From positions 1-64,000 of the forward strand of contig CAJTTF010000004.1 in assembly GCA_910579165.1 (NCBI GenBank): DNA of 64,000 bases, written 5' to 3'. Shown here piece by piece: positions 17,780-27,901 of the stretch. The stretch is from an uncultured Atopobiaceae bacterium. Lineage in GTDB: Bacteria; Actinomycetota; Coriobacteriia; Coriobacteriales; Atopobiaceae. The translations under genes and the position numbers were made by a program. How positions within the stretch are numbered: the first letter of the stretch is position 1; every line of letters starts with the position of its first letter. Under the pieces are notes generated by a model. That model was not told the origin of the DNA. It searched no databases and was given only the letters and a program-made list of their open reading frames with translations.

Positions 17780-20700
17780 ATGGGTCTTGAGATCCTCCAG
17801 CTGAACAGCGTGAACTACGTTCCAAGCGAGCTTTTGGGACGTTTAGAGGCGCTTGCGCTTAAGCACGAAGTTGCCGATGTTCTGGTGCCCTCAGCATCTC
17901 ATGTAGGCCACGCGCAAAAAGCGATTGCTACGGGGTGCACCGGAACGAAAATTGGCGCAGGCATTATGGTCTACACCCCAAACAGCTATGTCGCTAAGTA
18001 CTGGCCCCTCATTACCGATGGCACCCAAATCGCAACGAGGGCGCAGATTGAAGTTTATGCAGCGCAAGCGTTGAAGGAAGCACGATTGCACAATGCTACC
18101 GCTGCCAAAGAAGACGTATCTGATGACTTCATCTACCACATAAACAAAATTGGCGTCATAGCAGACATTTTGATGAGCACGACGCTCGAGCGGCTTAATA
18201 AGATTATTGATAGCAAACCTATTAACAAGACAACAAACGGCGGCGCTACAGATACTTGCACCAGGGCAGCCGTTGAAGCCCAAGATATGAGGAAGAACCA
18301 AAGAGAACCTTACGAGACTACGGATGCAAGCGAGAACACTAGCGAAACAGACGAGACCCTTACTGAAAACGAAAGAATCATTGTCTCAGCTGCCCGCAAC
18401 GCGCTTATAAAACTCCATGACGCCCAGCTCATCACAGAAGAAGAGGCTGCAAGTCTACTGGCGCGCGACCAGACATTACCGCTTCCTCCCCTTTTTGTTA
18501 CTGGCTTTGAGCAAGCTGACGAAAACCTTATTCGCTTTATAAAAACCCTTTCCGACAAAACCCCTGTCACATATTTTGCTCCCGGAACTGAAGCCGGGTA
18601 CATGTTGGCAAACGCGCTGAGCGAGTCCACAGGGCAGCTAGGCATTGACGTCCACCAGGATTCTACTCTGGCGAATTTTGATTCCTTTCTTGATTCCAAG
18701 AGCGCGAATGCCGATAAAAGAGCCGCACCAAATAATGATCAAACACTGCCAAGGTTAGTGTTTCTCGAGCCCCTGGGACCCAGCGCGGAGGCTGAATCTA
18801 TCGCCTCTTATCTCAAGACGTATACAGGTACCACAAACCCCGCTTGTTGCGCTGCAAGCGATGATACGGCGATTATTCAAAAAACCCCGAGTTCTTCTCC
18901 TCAAACCAGAGTAAATGATTTAGCAGAAACGTCAACGGTTCAGACTCAAAGCGCTCTCGTGGTAACCGCAGATCCTGAACGCGCCTGGCGAACCCTAGCT
19001 CCAAAACTGGCAAACGCAATGACGGTACATGCGAGCTGGTCAAAACCACTGCTCAGCTGCAAGCCCGTAGCGCTCTTTCTCCGCTTTGTTGAACAGCTTT
19101 GGGACATCACGGATAGTCAAAGAGAGTGGGATACTTTCGCTACGCGATGGACAAACCTTGGAACACAAGAACCAGTCGGCAGCGAAATCTTACAGACCAT
19201 ATCTACAGAGTATGCCGCGCTTCCCTCTACGTGGTGGCCCCCTACCGATATCATCGATTTCTTACACGGCTCCCTTTCCCCTTTTGCGCCAGAAGACGTT
19301 GATGCTTTTGATGTCTCCATGCGCTCGCGACGCGACCTAACGCCTGACGCTGTTCTCAGGGAACTCAAAAGTATTGCGCACGGTTTTTCTCGGGGTGAGA
19401 AACCTTCTCTACACGATGAAGGGACTCGCAGCGTTGAAAACGTCTCTTTGACAAACGGTGAATGTGAAGAGCATCAAAAGGCGTTTTACTCCATGCTTGA
19501 ACGACTGCTTACCTTTGATCTCAAGGGAGCAATTGAAGCAACGCTCCCCATTGCTGCCAAAGATGACTCAAAAGAAGCATTGCAGGGGATGAGTCAACTT
19601 TACTCCCTCGTGCTTGCTCTGGAGTCAGATCATGCGGCCGGGGCGGAAGAAGCGAAGGCGATCGAGGAAAGCGCGGAAGATGACCATGCGAAAAGGTCCT
19701 TGTCAGCAGACGAACGTAGAACAGAAGAATCTGGAACAAAAGAACGTTCAGAGAAAGCGCACGAGCAATTGGCACTCCTCAAAGCAATGGCGCGAAACGC
19801 TTCAATAAACTATTCCTACCAGGCTACACCTTCCATCAAGGACAAGGAAAAACATGCAAGCCCTTCTGATCCAGCAATCGCTAGAGTCACGGTAGACATC
19901 GTCACCTACAACAACGCCGCGAGCATACTTCCCAAGAGCTACGATATTTGTGTGCTCGCGGATCAAGGCATGGAAGCACAGACGGAGCGCACGTACCTCA
20001 CCTCTGCGGAACGTCTTATTAATGACAAACTTGGCGATGCCGAGCAAGTCCCGCGCGAGATTGTTTCCGCTGCGAAGAACGAGCAGCTCTACGCCATCGC
20101 GCGTGAATACGTCGCTTTTGAAAAGCCGCAGAAAACGGACGAGGGACGAGAGGTGTATCCAGCTCCTCTTTTGAGCTCAGTTGAGGCAACCTTCAAAAAA
20201 GCCTCCAACAACAGCAAAAACATAGCTGCCAAGACCGATGCGCGAGAGAAGAAGACGTTGGGGTCAGCCAAGAATGCGTTGGAAAGCTACAAGAAAGAGC
20301 TCGTCGAAATACTTGGTCCCTGGGTGCAGCAAAGCGAAGAGCATGTGAGACAAAACTATCTTGCCCAGGAGAATAACCAAACACCGCAGGAACACCCCTT
20401 CGAAGAAAACATCGAACTGACGGGAAATACTAAAGAGCTACTGGGGCGCGCAACAGTGCACAACACGCAGACAGGAACCGTGTCGCTCACAGAAAAGGTC
20501 CGTCTCTCTCCCACCTCTTTGGAGGCGCTGCGCAACTGCCCCAGGAAATGGTTCTTTGAACGGGGTCTCACTACGCATACTATCGATGCTGAGATGGACG
20601 CCCTTGCAAGAGGAACCCTCTATCACGATGTCTTAAGTCATGTCCTAGAAGGCGCATCTTCCGCTCAGAGCGAGGACCGTGAAACAGCGGAGCAGCCAAG

Positions 20701-21778
20701 GAGCTACGCAGCTCTTTTCGACGAAGTCTGGACAAAGCGCTTCGCTCAAGCAATTGCTCTTGCTGGTGGCGCAGATATCACGCTTTCCAATAAGGACGCT
20801 GCAGAGCTTGCACGCATGAAGAGCAAAACAGGGCAGATAAACATAACGGATGCGTCCCCAGCTGTGCCCCACTGCACCGCAATCGATGAGGTAAGAAACC
20901 CATCAGGATCTGTGAGCCAGAAAGACCAAGATATCCGCAAGCTTTTCAAGAACTTTCTCGCGTTCCTGCCTAAGAGTTTGCAAGAAACGCAAATCATCCG
21001 AGATATGGATCAAAATCTCCACCGTCTTCTGGAGAGTGGCGAGGTGTTCGTAGAGGGATTCCAACCAGCTTTTTTTGAGTACCCCTTTGACTCTACAACC
21101 AAGCAGGATAAAGATCTCTCCTATGCAGGTGCCGGGCAAAAGGGCTCAATTGATCGTATCGATATAGACGAGAATGGCAACATCCTCATTATTGATTACA
21201 AAAGCTCGAATAAAGCGAGTCTTGCTCAATACCAAATCGCTCTTGAAGATGACGGCACGGCAAAAACGGAGATCTACCCCCATCCGCAGACGTTTATTTA
21301 CGCGCAAGTTATCAATAAGCTCAAGCCTCGCCTGAAGGAAGAACTCGAAGCAAGCGCGCTGCCTCATGCGCTCAAGCAAAAGCTCAAGCAAAAAGACCTC
21401 AAGGTAATAGGTGTCCTCTATCTTGGCGTTGCAGACTGGCAGGCATATTACGGTTGTGCGCAAGAGGGCATGCTACCAGCAAAATTTACACAAGGAAGTG
21501 CACGTGATACCGTCACTCAAATTTCTCAGTTTGATCCTCTCGTAGACGACTTTGAGGCAAACCTGAGCGCTCTTGTCACAGAGAGGATTAAAAATGGAAT
21601 CCTGCCTCCCCAACCTTTGAAGAATGGGAAGGATGTCTGCAAGTACTGTGCCTACAAATACAAATGTGCCTTCGATATGCGCAAAAAGGAAGCTGAGATC
21701 GAAAAGTACGAGCAGTGGAGTCAGCTGGCTACCGAGAAAACCGCTCAGGGTAGCGCTCAGGGGGGAATCCATGCCTAA
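17780..21778 (+). CDS. addB: AddB/RexB-type ATP-dependent nuclease subunit B
   Basis: The 1332-residue partner of AddA in double-strand break resection and recombination. The frame is open from 17711, but AGGGGG lies four bases before the ATG at 17780. The N-terminal two thirds are divergent and no Walker A loop is visible. The C-terminal RecB-like nuclease starts near residue 908 with RLSPTSLEALRNCPRKWFF, has the catalytic GSIDRIDI and LIIDYKSS near 1122-1142, and ends with CKYCAYKYKC near 1286-1296. These cysteines plus the one in NCPRKWFF form the iron-sulfur staple of AddB proteins. A charged linker (about 610-690) is low in complexity. The stop overlaps the addA start by eight bases. Confidence 0.88.
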   Translation: MGLEILQLNSVNYVPSELLGRLEALALKHEVADVLVPSASHVGHAQKAIATGCTGTKIGAGIMVYTPNSYVAKYWPLITDGTQIATRAQIEVYAAQALKEARLHNATAAKEDVSDDFIYHINKIGVIADILMSTTLERLNKIIDSKPINKTTNGGATDTCTRAAVEAQDMRKNQREPYETTDASENTSETDETLTENERIIVSAARNALIKLHDAQLITEEEAASLLARDQTLPLPPLFVTGFEQADENLIRFIKTLSDKTPVTYFAPGTEAGYMLANALSESTGQLGIDVHQDSTLANFDSFLDSKSANADKRAAPNNDQTLPRLVFLEPLGPSAEAESIASYLKTYTGTTNPACCAASDDTAIIQKTPSSSPQTRVNDLAETSTVQTQSALVVTADPERAWRTLAPKLANAMTVHASWSKPLLSCKPVALFLRFVEQLWDITDSQREWDTFATRWTNLGTQEPVGSEILQTISTEYAALPSTWWPPTDIIDFLHGSLSPFAPEDVDAFDVSMRSRRDLTPDAVLRELKSIAHGFSRGEKPSLHDEGTRSVENVSLTNGECEEHQKAFYSMLERLLTFDLKGAIEATLPIAAKDDSKEALQGMSQLYSLVLALESDHAAGAEEAKAIEESAEDDHAKRSLSADERRTEESGTKERSEKAHEQLALLKAMARNASINYSYQATPSIKDKEKHASPSDPAIARVTVDIVTYNNAASILPKSYDICVLADQGMEAQTERTYLTSAERLINDKLGDAEQVPREIVSAAKNEQLYAIAREYVAFEKPQKTDEGREVYPAPLLSSVEATFKKASNNSKNIAAKTDAREKKTLGSAKNALESYKKELVEILGPWVQQSEEHVRQNYLAQENNQTPQEHPFEENIELTGNTKELLGRATVHNTQTGTVSLTEKVRLSPTSLEALRNCPRKWFFERGLTTHTIDAEMDALARGTLYHDVLSHVLEGASSAQSEDRETAEQPRSYAALFDEVWTKRFAQAIALAGGADITLSNKDAAELARMKSKTGQINITDASPAVPHCTAIDEVRNPSGSVSQKDQDIRKLFKNFLAFLPKSLQETQIIRDMDQNLHRLLESGEVFVEGFQPAFFEYPFDSTTKQDKDLSYAGAGQKGSIDRIDIDENGNILIIDYKSSNKASLAQYQIALEDDGTAKTEIYPHPQTFIYAQVINKLKPRLKEELEASALPHALKQKLKQKDLKVIGVLYLGVADWQAYYGCAQEGMLPAKFTQGSARDTVTQISQFDPLVDDFEANLSALVTERIKNGILPPQPLKNGKDVCKYCAYKYKCAFDMRKKEAEIEKYEQWSQLATEKTAQGSAQGGIHA

Positions 21779-24700
21779 TGCAATAAACAAAAGTGGCCTC
21801 AGCACAGAGCAACAAAACGTTGTTGACGCCATGATGAAGCAGCAGGTATTTGTGCGGGCCGGAGCCGGTACGGGCAAGACCTTCACGATGGTCGAAGGCA
21901 TTGTACAGAAGCTTCGCGAACACTTGTCGGACGAAAAGAAGGAGGGTTCCAACTTTTTTGACCATGTGTTCATGATTACGTTTACCAACAATGCTGCGGC
22001 CGAACTCAAGACACGTCTCCGCGCAAAGCTTCTTGCCGATGAAGACGAGGAAATTCGCAAGCAGGCAGATCTCGTGGAGAACGCCTGGGTCTCAACCATT
22101 CACGGACTCTGTAGTCGCATCCTCCGAGAGCACGCTTTGGAAGCTGGCGTAGATCCGCAGTTTGAGATTTGCTCGGAATCGCAACGTTCCATCTTTTTAC
22201 AGCAAGCGTGTGACGAGGTATGCCAGGAGCTTCAGAAACAGCCAGAGTACAAAGAGCTTTTTGAGTATTTTGGCTATAGCAACGAGACTTCCAACAACGG
22301 TTCTAGCGCTCCAAGCATGGCATTAGCGATTGCAGAAAAACTAAGCGAAACCGTATCCCCTCAGAATATTAGGTGGGTTGCCCGTGACAATCCCGCAATG
22401 CAAAAAGTGCTTGACACCTATCCTCAGAAAATATATCAGGACTGGAAAGCGTTTTTGCGGGCTTGCCAAAACTACCCGGAAGACAAATATCCCAACAAGT
22501 CAGCCGAGAAGTGGCGACGGAGTCTTGAAAATAACTTACGAAAGATGCGGATTGCTGAGCCCATCTTTGTGCAAGGACAAACTCTTGAAGAGATGTTTTA
22601 CGCCATTAGCATTATGGGCAGTCCTGCGCATGGAGAATTCTCGAACAAAGAATGCGGCGGGAAGGAATTCATTGAGAGATTGAGGGAGAACGTACCAACA
22701 TTCCTTAGCTTTGCAATTCTGAGACTATTCCTTGAGCCTCTGGAAAACACTCTTATGTCGCTTGCAAAACAAATCAAGGAACGCTTTGATGCCATAAAGC
22801 TCGCCGAGGGATTATTGGACAATAACGATCTCTTAGAAAAGTGTTATCGATATCTCATCGATAAAAGACCCAAAGATTTATGTGGATCATTTCAACTTGC
22901 CATAGTTGACGAATTTCAAGATACCAATGAGCAACAATTACAGATCGTTGAGCTTCTCGTAAAAGATGAAAATGCACTTTGCTTCGTTGGAGATGCGCAG
23001 CAAAGCATTTATCGCTTCCGTGGGGCAGATCTTGATATGTATCAGTCCGTGAACGAAAGAGCACAGCAACGAGAAGCTGAAACAGGCGAACAATGCGTTT
23101 TCAAACTAACAGGTAATTACCGTTCAGCAAAAACCATTCTTGATTTTGTGGAAAGGATTTTCAACGCTCCTGAAGCAATATCGGATTTCCTTCCACTCAG
23201 CGTGCCTCCCGATAAAAACAGAGCTAATTCCGGGGCAATTGAAGAGTTCGCGATGTCCCAAAAGAACTCGAGGAATTCTAGAATCCTCGTTGAATACACC
23301 AAGGGAAATAATTTCTCAAACGGAGGAACATCGCGACACCTCAAAGCTAATAATAGCCAGATAGCAAACTGTGTACTCAAGCTCATCGAAGAGTCAAATG
23401 GTGCAATCAAGCCAAAAGATATTGCTGTGTTAACCACTTCTGCCGATGATGTCGACAACATTTGCCGTGCCCTGACCGCTGCGCAGATTGATGCCATGCG
23501 CGTTAATCAAAAGCCTAAGAACGTCGATGTGTTTAACGCTATCGAGAAGCTGCTCATCGCTCTTGCCAACCCCTCTGATACCGAACGGGGCGTTCTTCCT
23601 CTTCTTTTGGGTCCGCTCTTTGAGCTCGACTGCAATGACCTGCTTCTTATTTCCAATGCTCAACCATCCGTTGCCCTTTCTGACTTCTTTAATCTCACCT
23701 CCAGTGAAGTCATGCATCTTCTTCCAGAAAAACTAGATGAGCGAACCTATAGAGCTTTCGATATTTTGTCTTCAATTCGCAAACACGCAGGATCTTGGAG
23801 CGTATCGGAACTAGTCGAACAAACCATCAAGCAATCGGGATGGCTAGCACGCATTAACAATGACGAAAAAACAAAGATAGAAAAGGCCGCGAGTGTTTAT
23901 CGTGCGCTCGATGTAATTCGAACCATTATCGATAAAGAAGGCTATGGGATTGCACACGCCGCCGACCAATTTACTCTCTGGCTACACAATGAAAAAGGGC
24001 GAGCTGCACTACTCAACTCATCGAATAAGGGAGCTGTGACGGTTGAAACAATCCATCAGTCGAAAGGGCTTCAATATCCCATTGTCATAGTTGCAGGTGA
24101 TGCGTTTTCTTATAAAAAGCCCACGAAGAAACAATTACTTTTAACATCTTTTAGTGGAAAGACGTTCTTGGCGCTCTTGCCCAATATCTCTAAAAAAGAA
24201 CTTTATCACGCCGTTGCAGATCGAATTCAAAACAAGATTCAGGGATCGTTGGTGCCGGACTTTTTCGATTATTTCGATTCTAACAATAAGGAATCAAATC
24301 TCACTACCTATTTAAATAATTCTCGTTCCTTGCATGAGAGATACTCAATCTCAGACTTAAAGTCTCTTCTTCTCTCTGAAAGGCCCCTTGATCCAATATT
24401 TTCCGCTCGTGCCATTCAGTTGATTGAAGAAGAGGCTGAAATGCAAGAAGGCTGGAGGTTACTTTATGTTGCCATGACAAGGGCTGAGCATGCTTTGGTT
24501 CTTGGTATTCCTCAGAGGATTTCAAAAACTGCGTCAAAAGGATCTCCCTACATAGAGCGCTTGCATACCGTTTTGCCTTTAAGGGCCATGGAAGAAGACT
24601 CCTGCAGACCGATTGAGATAGAATCCCCGTCCTTCCTCAATGGAGAAGCAGCTTTAGACCCAACTGATAAAACCATCAAAGTAAGTATAAGGACGCAACT

Positions 24701-25625
24701 TTTTGACGCACAGGGTCAAAATACCCCAACCGTCATACATGCAGATCCTCTAAATATTCCTGCCTTCAAAGCCTATGAAGAAAACGAAATGCCACTTGCA
24801 AAGGTGCCATGGCGCGAGAGTGCAGATGTGGGAAGCTATTCATCCGATGCGCATCAACAGGCCCTGATTGATGCTGCCGAGAAAAGCTCTGAGTCGGACG
24901 GATACCGCTATGGCGCACGCGATGGTGATGGGGCTGGATACAGGGATGAGGGTATCCACAACTATGGATATGCGAATAGTGCTGGTCTGGGGAACTCTGA
25001 TGCTTCCACTAGCCACGAAACAAACGCTACTCAGGAAGACGGTACTCGTCGCCTTTCGAAAGATGAGGAAGGTCTCATTGAGTGCGTAGCGGGTAAAGCC
25101 GCATTCAGGTTTGGAACCGCTTTCCATGCACTCGGCGAGCTTGCAGCACTTACAAGAAAAGCGCCTACAAAGGAACAAATCCTTGCGCAGGCAGCGCTAA
25201 ATCAACTTAACGCAGAGGATGCAAACGCGCTTGAAAAAGCCGTTCACGCGTGGTGGAATTCGAGCCTTCGCGAGGAGCTATTCTCTCTCCCCTATCTCCG
25301 GCCTGAATACCCCTTCTTCATGCAGGCCGATTCTCAATCAAACTATTCGTTCACTCGCGGATTCATCGATCTTCTTGCCTATGAAGGGGAGAAAGCGATC
25401 GTGGTTGACTACAAGACCGGTGAGCAGAATCTATCTGAAAAAGAAGCTCGTTCACGCCATCAGCTACAGGGCGATTGGTACGCGCGGGCACTCTTGAACT
25501 CCGGTTTTGAAGAGGTCACGGTTAAGTTCATTCTCGTTCAAAATGACAAACAGGGCTCGCCTCTCGTCATTAATTTTGGAACGTATACTAAAGACTCCCT
25601 CCCATCTACCACTGCTTGCAACTAA
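21771..25625 (+). CDS. addA: AddA-type UvrD-family helicase-nuclease
   Basis: 1284 residues; the ATG at 21771 lies inside the last codons of addB (ATGCCTAA) behind AGGGGGG, so translation is coupled. Superfamily 1 helicase motifs are complete: Walker A AGAGTGKT near residue 30, DEFQDTN near 380, VGDAQQSIYRFRGAD, TIHQSKGLQYP, and LLYVAMTRAEHAL. The C-terminal nuclease has AIVVDYKTG near 1211 and a following QLQGDWYA. Together with AddB it would unwind and resect DNA ends. Between helicase and nuclease is a Gly/Tyr/Asp-rich linker (about residues 1040-1090) that looks unstructured. Base composition resembles addB. Confidence 0.93.
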   Translation: MPNAINKSGLSTEQQNVVDAMMKQQVFVRAGAGTGKTFTMVEGIVQKLREHLSDEKKEGSNFFDHVFMITFTNNAAAELKTRLRAKLLADEDEEIRKQADLVENAWVSTIHGLCSRILREHALEAGVDPQFEICSESQRSIFLQQACDEVCQELQKQPEYKELFEYFGYSNETSNNGSSAPSMALAIAEKLSETVSPQNIRWVARDNPAMQKVLDTYPQKIYQDWKAFLRACQNYPEDKYPNKSAEKWRRSLENNLRKMRIAEPIFVQGQTLEEMFYAISIMGSPAHGEFSNKECGGKEFIERLRENVPTFLSFAILRLFLEPLENTLMSLAKQIKERFDAIKLAEGLLDNNDLLEKCYRYLIDKRPKDLCGSFQLAIVDEFQDTNEQQLQIVELLVKDENALCFVGDAQQSIYRFRGADLDMYQSVNERAQQREAETGEQCVFKLTGNYRSAKTILDFVERIFNAPEAISDFLPLSVPPDKNRANSGAIEEFAMSQKNSRNSRILVEYTKGNNFSNGGTSRHLKANNSQIANCVLKLIEESNGAIKPKDIAVLTTSADDVDNICRALTAAQIDAMRVNQKPKNVDVFNAIEKLLIALANPSDTERGVLPLLLGPLFELDCNDLLLISNAQPSVALSDFFNLTSSEVMHLLPEKLDERTYRAFDILSSIRKHAGSWSVSELVEQTIKQSGWLARINNDEKTKIEKAASVYRALDVIRTIIDKEGYGIAHAADQFTLWLHNEKGRAALLNSSNKGAVTVETIHQSKGLQYPIVIVAGDAFSYKKPTKKQLLLTSFSGKTFLALLPNISKKELYHAVADRIQNKIQGSLVPDFFDYFDSNNKESNLTTYLNNSRSLHERYSISDLKSLLLSERPLDPIFSARAIQLIEEEAEMQEGWRLLYVAMTRAEHALVLGIPQRISKTASKGSPYIERLHTVLPLRAMEEDSCRPIEIESPSFLNGEAALDPTDKTIKVSIRTQLFDAQGQNTPTVIHADPLNIPAFKAYEENEMPLAKVPWRESADVGSYSSDAHQQALIDAAEKSSESDGYRYGARDGDGAGYRDEGIHNYGYANSAGLGNSDASTSHETNATQEDGTRRLSKDEEGLIECVAGKAAFRFGTAFHALGELAALTRKAPTKEQILAQAALNQLNAEDANALEKAVHAWWNSSLREELFSLPYLRPEYPFFMQADSQSNYSFTRGFIDLLAYEGEKAIVVDYKTGEQNLSEKEARSRHQLQGDWYARALLNSGFEEVTVKFILVQNDKQGSPLVINFGTYTKDSLPSTTACN

Positions 25626-25816
25626 TAGTTGCCCCTCATGAGCTTTTTGCCATCTACAATAGGTGGTGCGCAACCTTGCTAAGCGGTACCTTACTTGAAG
25701 AAGTAACGCCAAAAGCTGCTTTCACCCCTTATGGCTTGCAATGCGTAAAGCATCGCTCATCGTGCAGTAAGTCCATAGGTTTATAAAAGCCGCAAGGACA
25801 AACAGAGGAGAAGACT

Positions 25817-26653
25817 ATGAAATCCAATCTCGCTCAAAGGCTCTATTCTTTCCGAGAAACCAATGGCCTCACACAGGAGCAACTTGCTGAGCGCCTGCAT
25901 GTCTCTAGACAAGCTATCTCCAAATGGGAGTGCGGCGATGCCGTACCAGATCTCGATAATCTCACCGCACTTTCACACCTCTATGGTGTCTCAATCGATG
26001 AGCTTGTCGGCAACGAAACAACAGGCGAAGAGAGAACCAACGTTCACGTCTCCTTGAAAGATGGTGTTAACGTGCATCATAAGAACAAAGGCGTGCACGT
26101 TGGGTGGGACGGAATCCAGATAGATGAGAAGATTCCTAGTGACGCAAAGTTCACAGGAGACGGTACCGCTCACGGTAATGTGCATATTACCAATGATGGA
26201 ATTTGGGTTGATGGCGTGTGCTACGACAGCTTTAAGGATGCACACGATGCCAAAAGAAATAGCAGGAAGCGCTCTGCCTTTGCTCGTATTCCTGTTATTC
26301 CTCTTCTTGTCCTCGCCTTTTTAGTATTGGGTCTTTTTTATGGAGAATGGCTTTTGGGACTGGCAATCGTAGCGTGGTCTTTTGTATGGTCATGCCTTGC
26401 AAACGTTGTGGATGCTATTTACTTTAAGCGCGGAAGTAAGAAGATTTCCGATGAAGTTTCAACGCTCCTTTTTTCCTGTGGCCTTTCGAGCTTTCTGTTC
26501 TTTGGATTTGCCTTTGGAGAATGGGCTCAGGTTGGACCTTATCTCCCCTTCCCAGGGTGGTATCTAATTCTTATAGGGCTTTTTGCGAGCATCGCCATTC
26601 ATCTCATATGGCCTAAGCCTGCTTACGATCAGAAACCCGATGAAATGGAATAA
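25817..26653 (+). CDS. XRE-family DNA-binding protein with C-terminal membrane domain
   Basis: Residues 5-62 form a helix-turn-helix of the XRE/Cro type (TQEQLAERLHVSRQAISKWECG). A Val/His/Gly-rich beta-like middle part (about 75-140) follows. Four hydrophobic segments fill about 155-270, with short charged loops. The layout of cytoplasmic HTH and membrane tail fits a membrane-tethered regulator or sensor. The ATG has GAGGAG upstream. It stands 191 bases after addA and converges with the surface-protein gene. The target is unknown; self-regulation is common in such proteins but not shown here. Confidence 0.85.
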   Translation: MKSNLAQRLYSFRETNGLTQEQLAERLHVSRQAISKWECGDAVPDLDNLTALSHLYGVSIDELVGNETTGEERTNVHVSLKDGVNVHHKNKGVHVGWDGIQIDEKIPSDAKFTGDGTAHGNVHITNDGIWVDGVCYDSFKDAHDAKRNSRKRSAFARIPVIPLLVLAFLVLGLFYGEWLLGLAIVAWSFVWSCLANVVDAIYFKRGSKKISDEVSTLLFSCGLSSFLFFGFAFGEWAQVGPYLPFPGWYLILIGLFASIAIHLIWPKPAYDQKPDEME

Positions 26654-26686
26654 GAGCCCTTACAGAATGCGTCAGCTCTCAAAAGG

Positions 26687-27874
26687 CTAATGCCTGGAAA
26701 GTGTCGCCCATAAAAGGAGACAAGCGCCAACGAAGATGATCCAGATCATCGTCATGATCTTTGGATCTCCGGTAAAGGCTAGTAGGCCACCTTCTGCAAC
26801 AGGGATTGGAATTGGGATTGGCGTTGGAGTGGGTGATGGTGGCGTCGGTGATGGGCTTGGAGGTGTTGGGGACGGGTCTATATCGTCTTCCCACTGAGCA
26901 TAGATTGTGGTATCTGCAGTAACGGTATCAGTTTCGAAGTCCCAAGGAGTCTCACATGTGGCCTCTTTGTACCAACCTGCAAAGTGCTCATCTACATCAT
27001 CCTTTGTGGGCTCTGTGGGCAGCTCGACAAGAGATCCTGCAGGAACATATTGCGGCTCTACAAAGGATCCACCTTGCGTATCAAAGGTAACCGTATAAGT
27101 TTCAGTCGTTGTCCACTTGGCATACAGAGTCATGTTTGCGGTAACGGTATCAGTTTCGAAGTCCCAGATGTTTATGAAAGAATCTTCTTTATACCAGCCA
27201 ATGAAATAGTAGCCATCTTTAGTAGGGGCCGCAGGTTCCGTGATGGTCTGTTCACTCAATACATCTATTGACTCTACTTCACTCCCTCCATTGGAATCGA
27301 AGGTAACAACATAGTCACCCATAATCCTAAAACAGCCCTCTCCTGTATCTTCTAGATTTGAAGACGTAAGATCACCTGGAACAGCCGGGCTCACAATTGC
27401 TGTTGCGTATCCAGGGTTTATGTTATCGGCATAGGAAACTTCAAAATCACCGTCTGTATTAGTGGTGGTACGCTGTTGAAGGTAAGCATAAACAGGAATG
27501 GTTTCTCCCGATGTAGAATCCACCGCATCACGCACGTGCAACCCCACCATTGTTTTGGGCTCACATGCACTACCCGTATATTGGCAAACAGAGGGCAACG
27601 TGAAAACAGATATAGGGTTGATTTGTCGACTGAGATCAAGCTGGCTAACAATAATTCTTTGCGGCGCAATTGCCTCGGATGAAACATAGACGCCACGCAG
27701 ATGAACTTGCGCTGTATAAGTACCCGCATCTTTAATAGCAGCTACATGAGAAGCGGTCGTACTCCCCACTGCACCATTCTTCTTCGTTGCACTGATTTGA
27801 TAATTCACGTAATAATCGCGTCCTTCCTCAAGTGGAACACCGTCCACACATATCATGGGAGCTACGGTTTGCAT
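26687..27874 (-). CDS. C-terminal half of a LAFTG-anchored surface protein (Ig-like and InlB repeats)
   Basis: This 395-residue frame is the continuation of the gene at 27902-29242; a single TGA separates them in the same frame. The codons between TGA and this ATG read SSNLTYTGL, the start of an Ig-like domain whose second copy begins CQYTGSACEPK, so the ATG lies inside a domain and has no good ribosome site. Two InlB/Listeria-Bacteroides repeats follow (TVTFDTQGG, AGWYKE, TIYAQWE), then a Pro/Thr/Ser wall-spanning stretch, LAFTG at 365-369, a hydrophobic span and a short basic tail. LAXTG signals are typical of class E sortases. Without read-through this half lacks a signal peptide and would not be exported. 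Confidence 0.85.
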   Translation of the reverse strand: MQTVAPMICVDGVPLEEGRDYYVNYQISATKKNGAVGSTTASHVAAIKDAGTYTAQVHLRGVYVSSEAIAPQRIIVSQLDLSRQINPISVFTLPSVCQYTGSACEPKTMVGLHVRDAVDSTSGETIPVYAYLQQRTTTNTDGDFEVSYADNINPGYATAIVSPAVPGDLTSSNLEDTGEGCFRIMGDYVVTFDSNGGSEVESIDVLSEQTITEPAAPTKDGYYFIGWYKEDSFINIWDFETDTVTANMTLYAKWTTTETYTVTFDTQGGSFVEPQYVPAGSLVELPTEPTKDDVDEHFAGWYKEATCETPWDFETDTVTADTTIYAQWEDDIDPSPTPPSPSPTPPSPTPTPIPIPIPVAEGGLLAFTGDPKIMTMIWIIFVGACLLLWATLSRH

Positions 27875-27901
27875 GAGACCTGTATAGGTTAGATTGGAAG
27901 A

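Noticed and set aside
25618..25632. Palindrome GCAACTA-A-TAGTTGC at the addA stop as a terminator
   Set aside because: The one-base loop cannot form a stable hairpin and no T-run follows closely.
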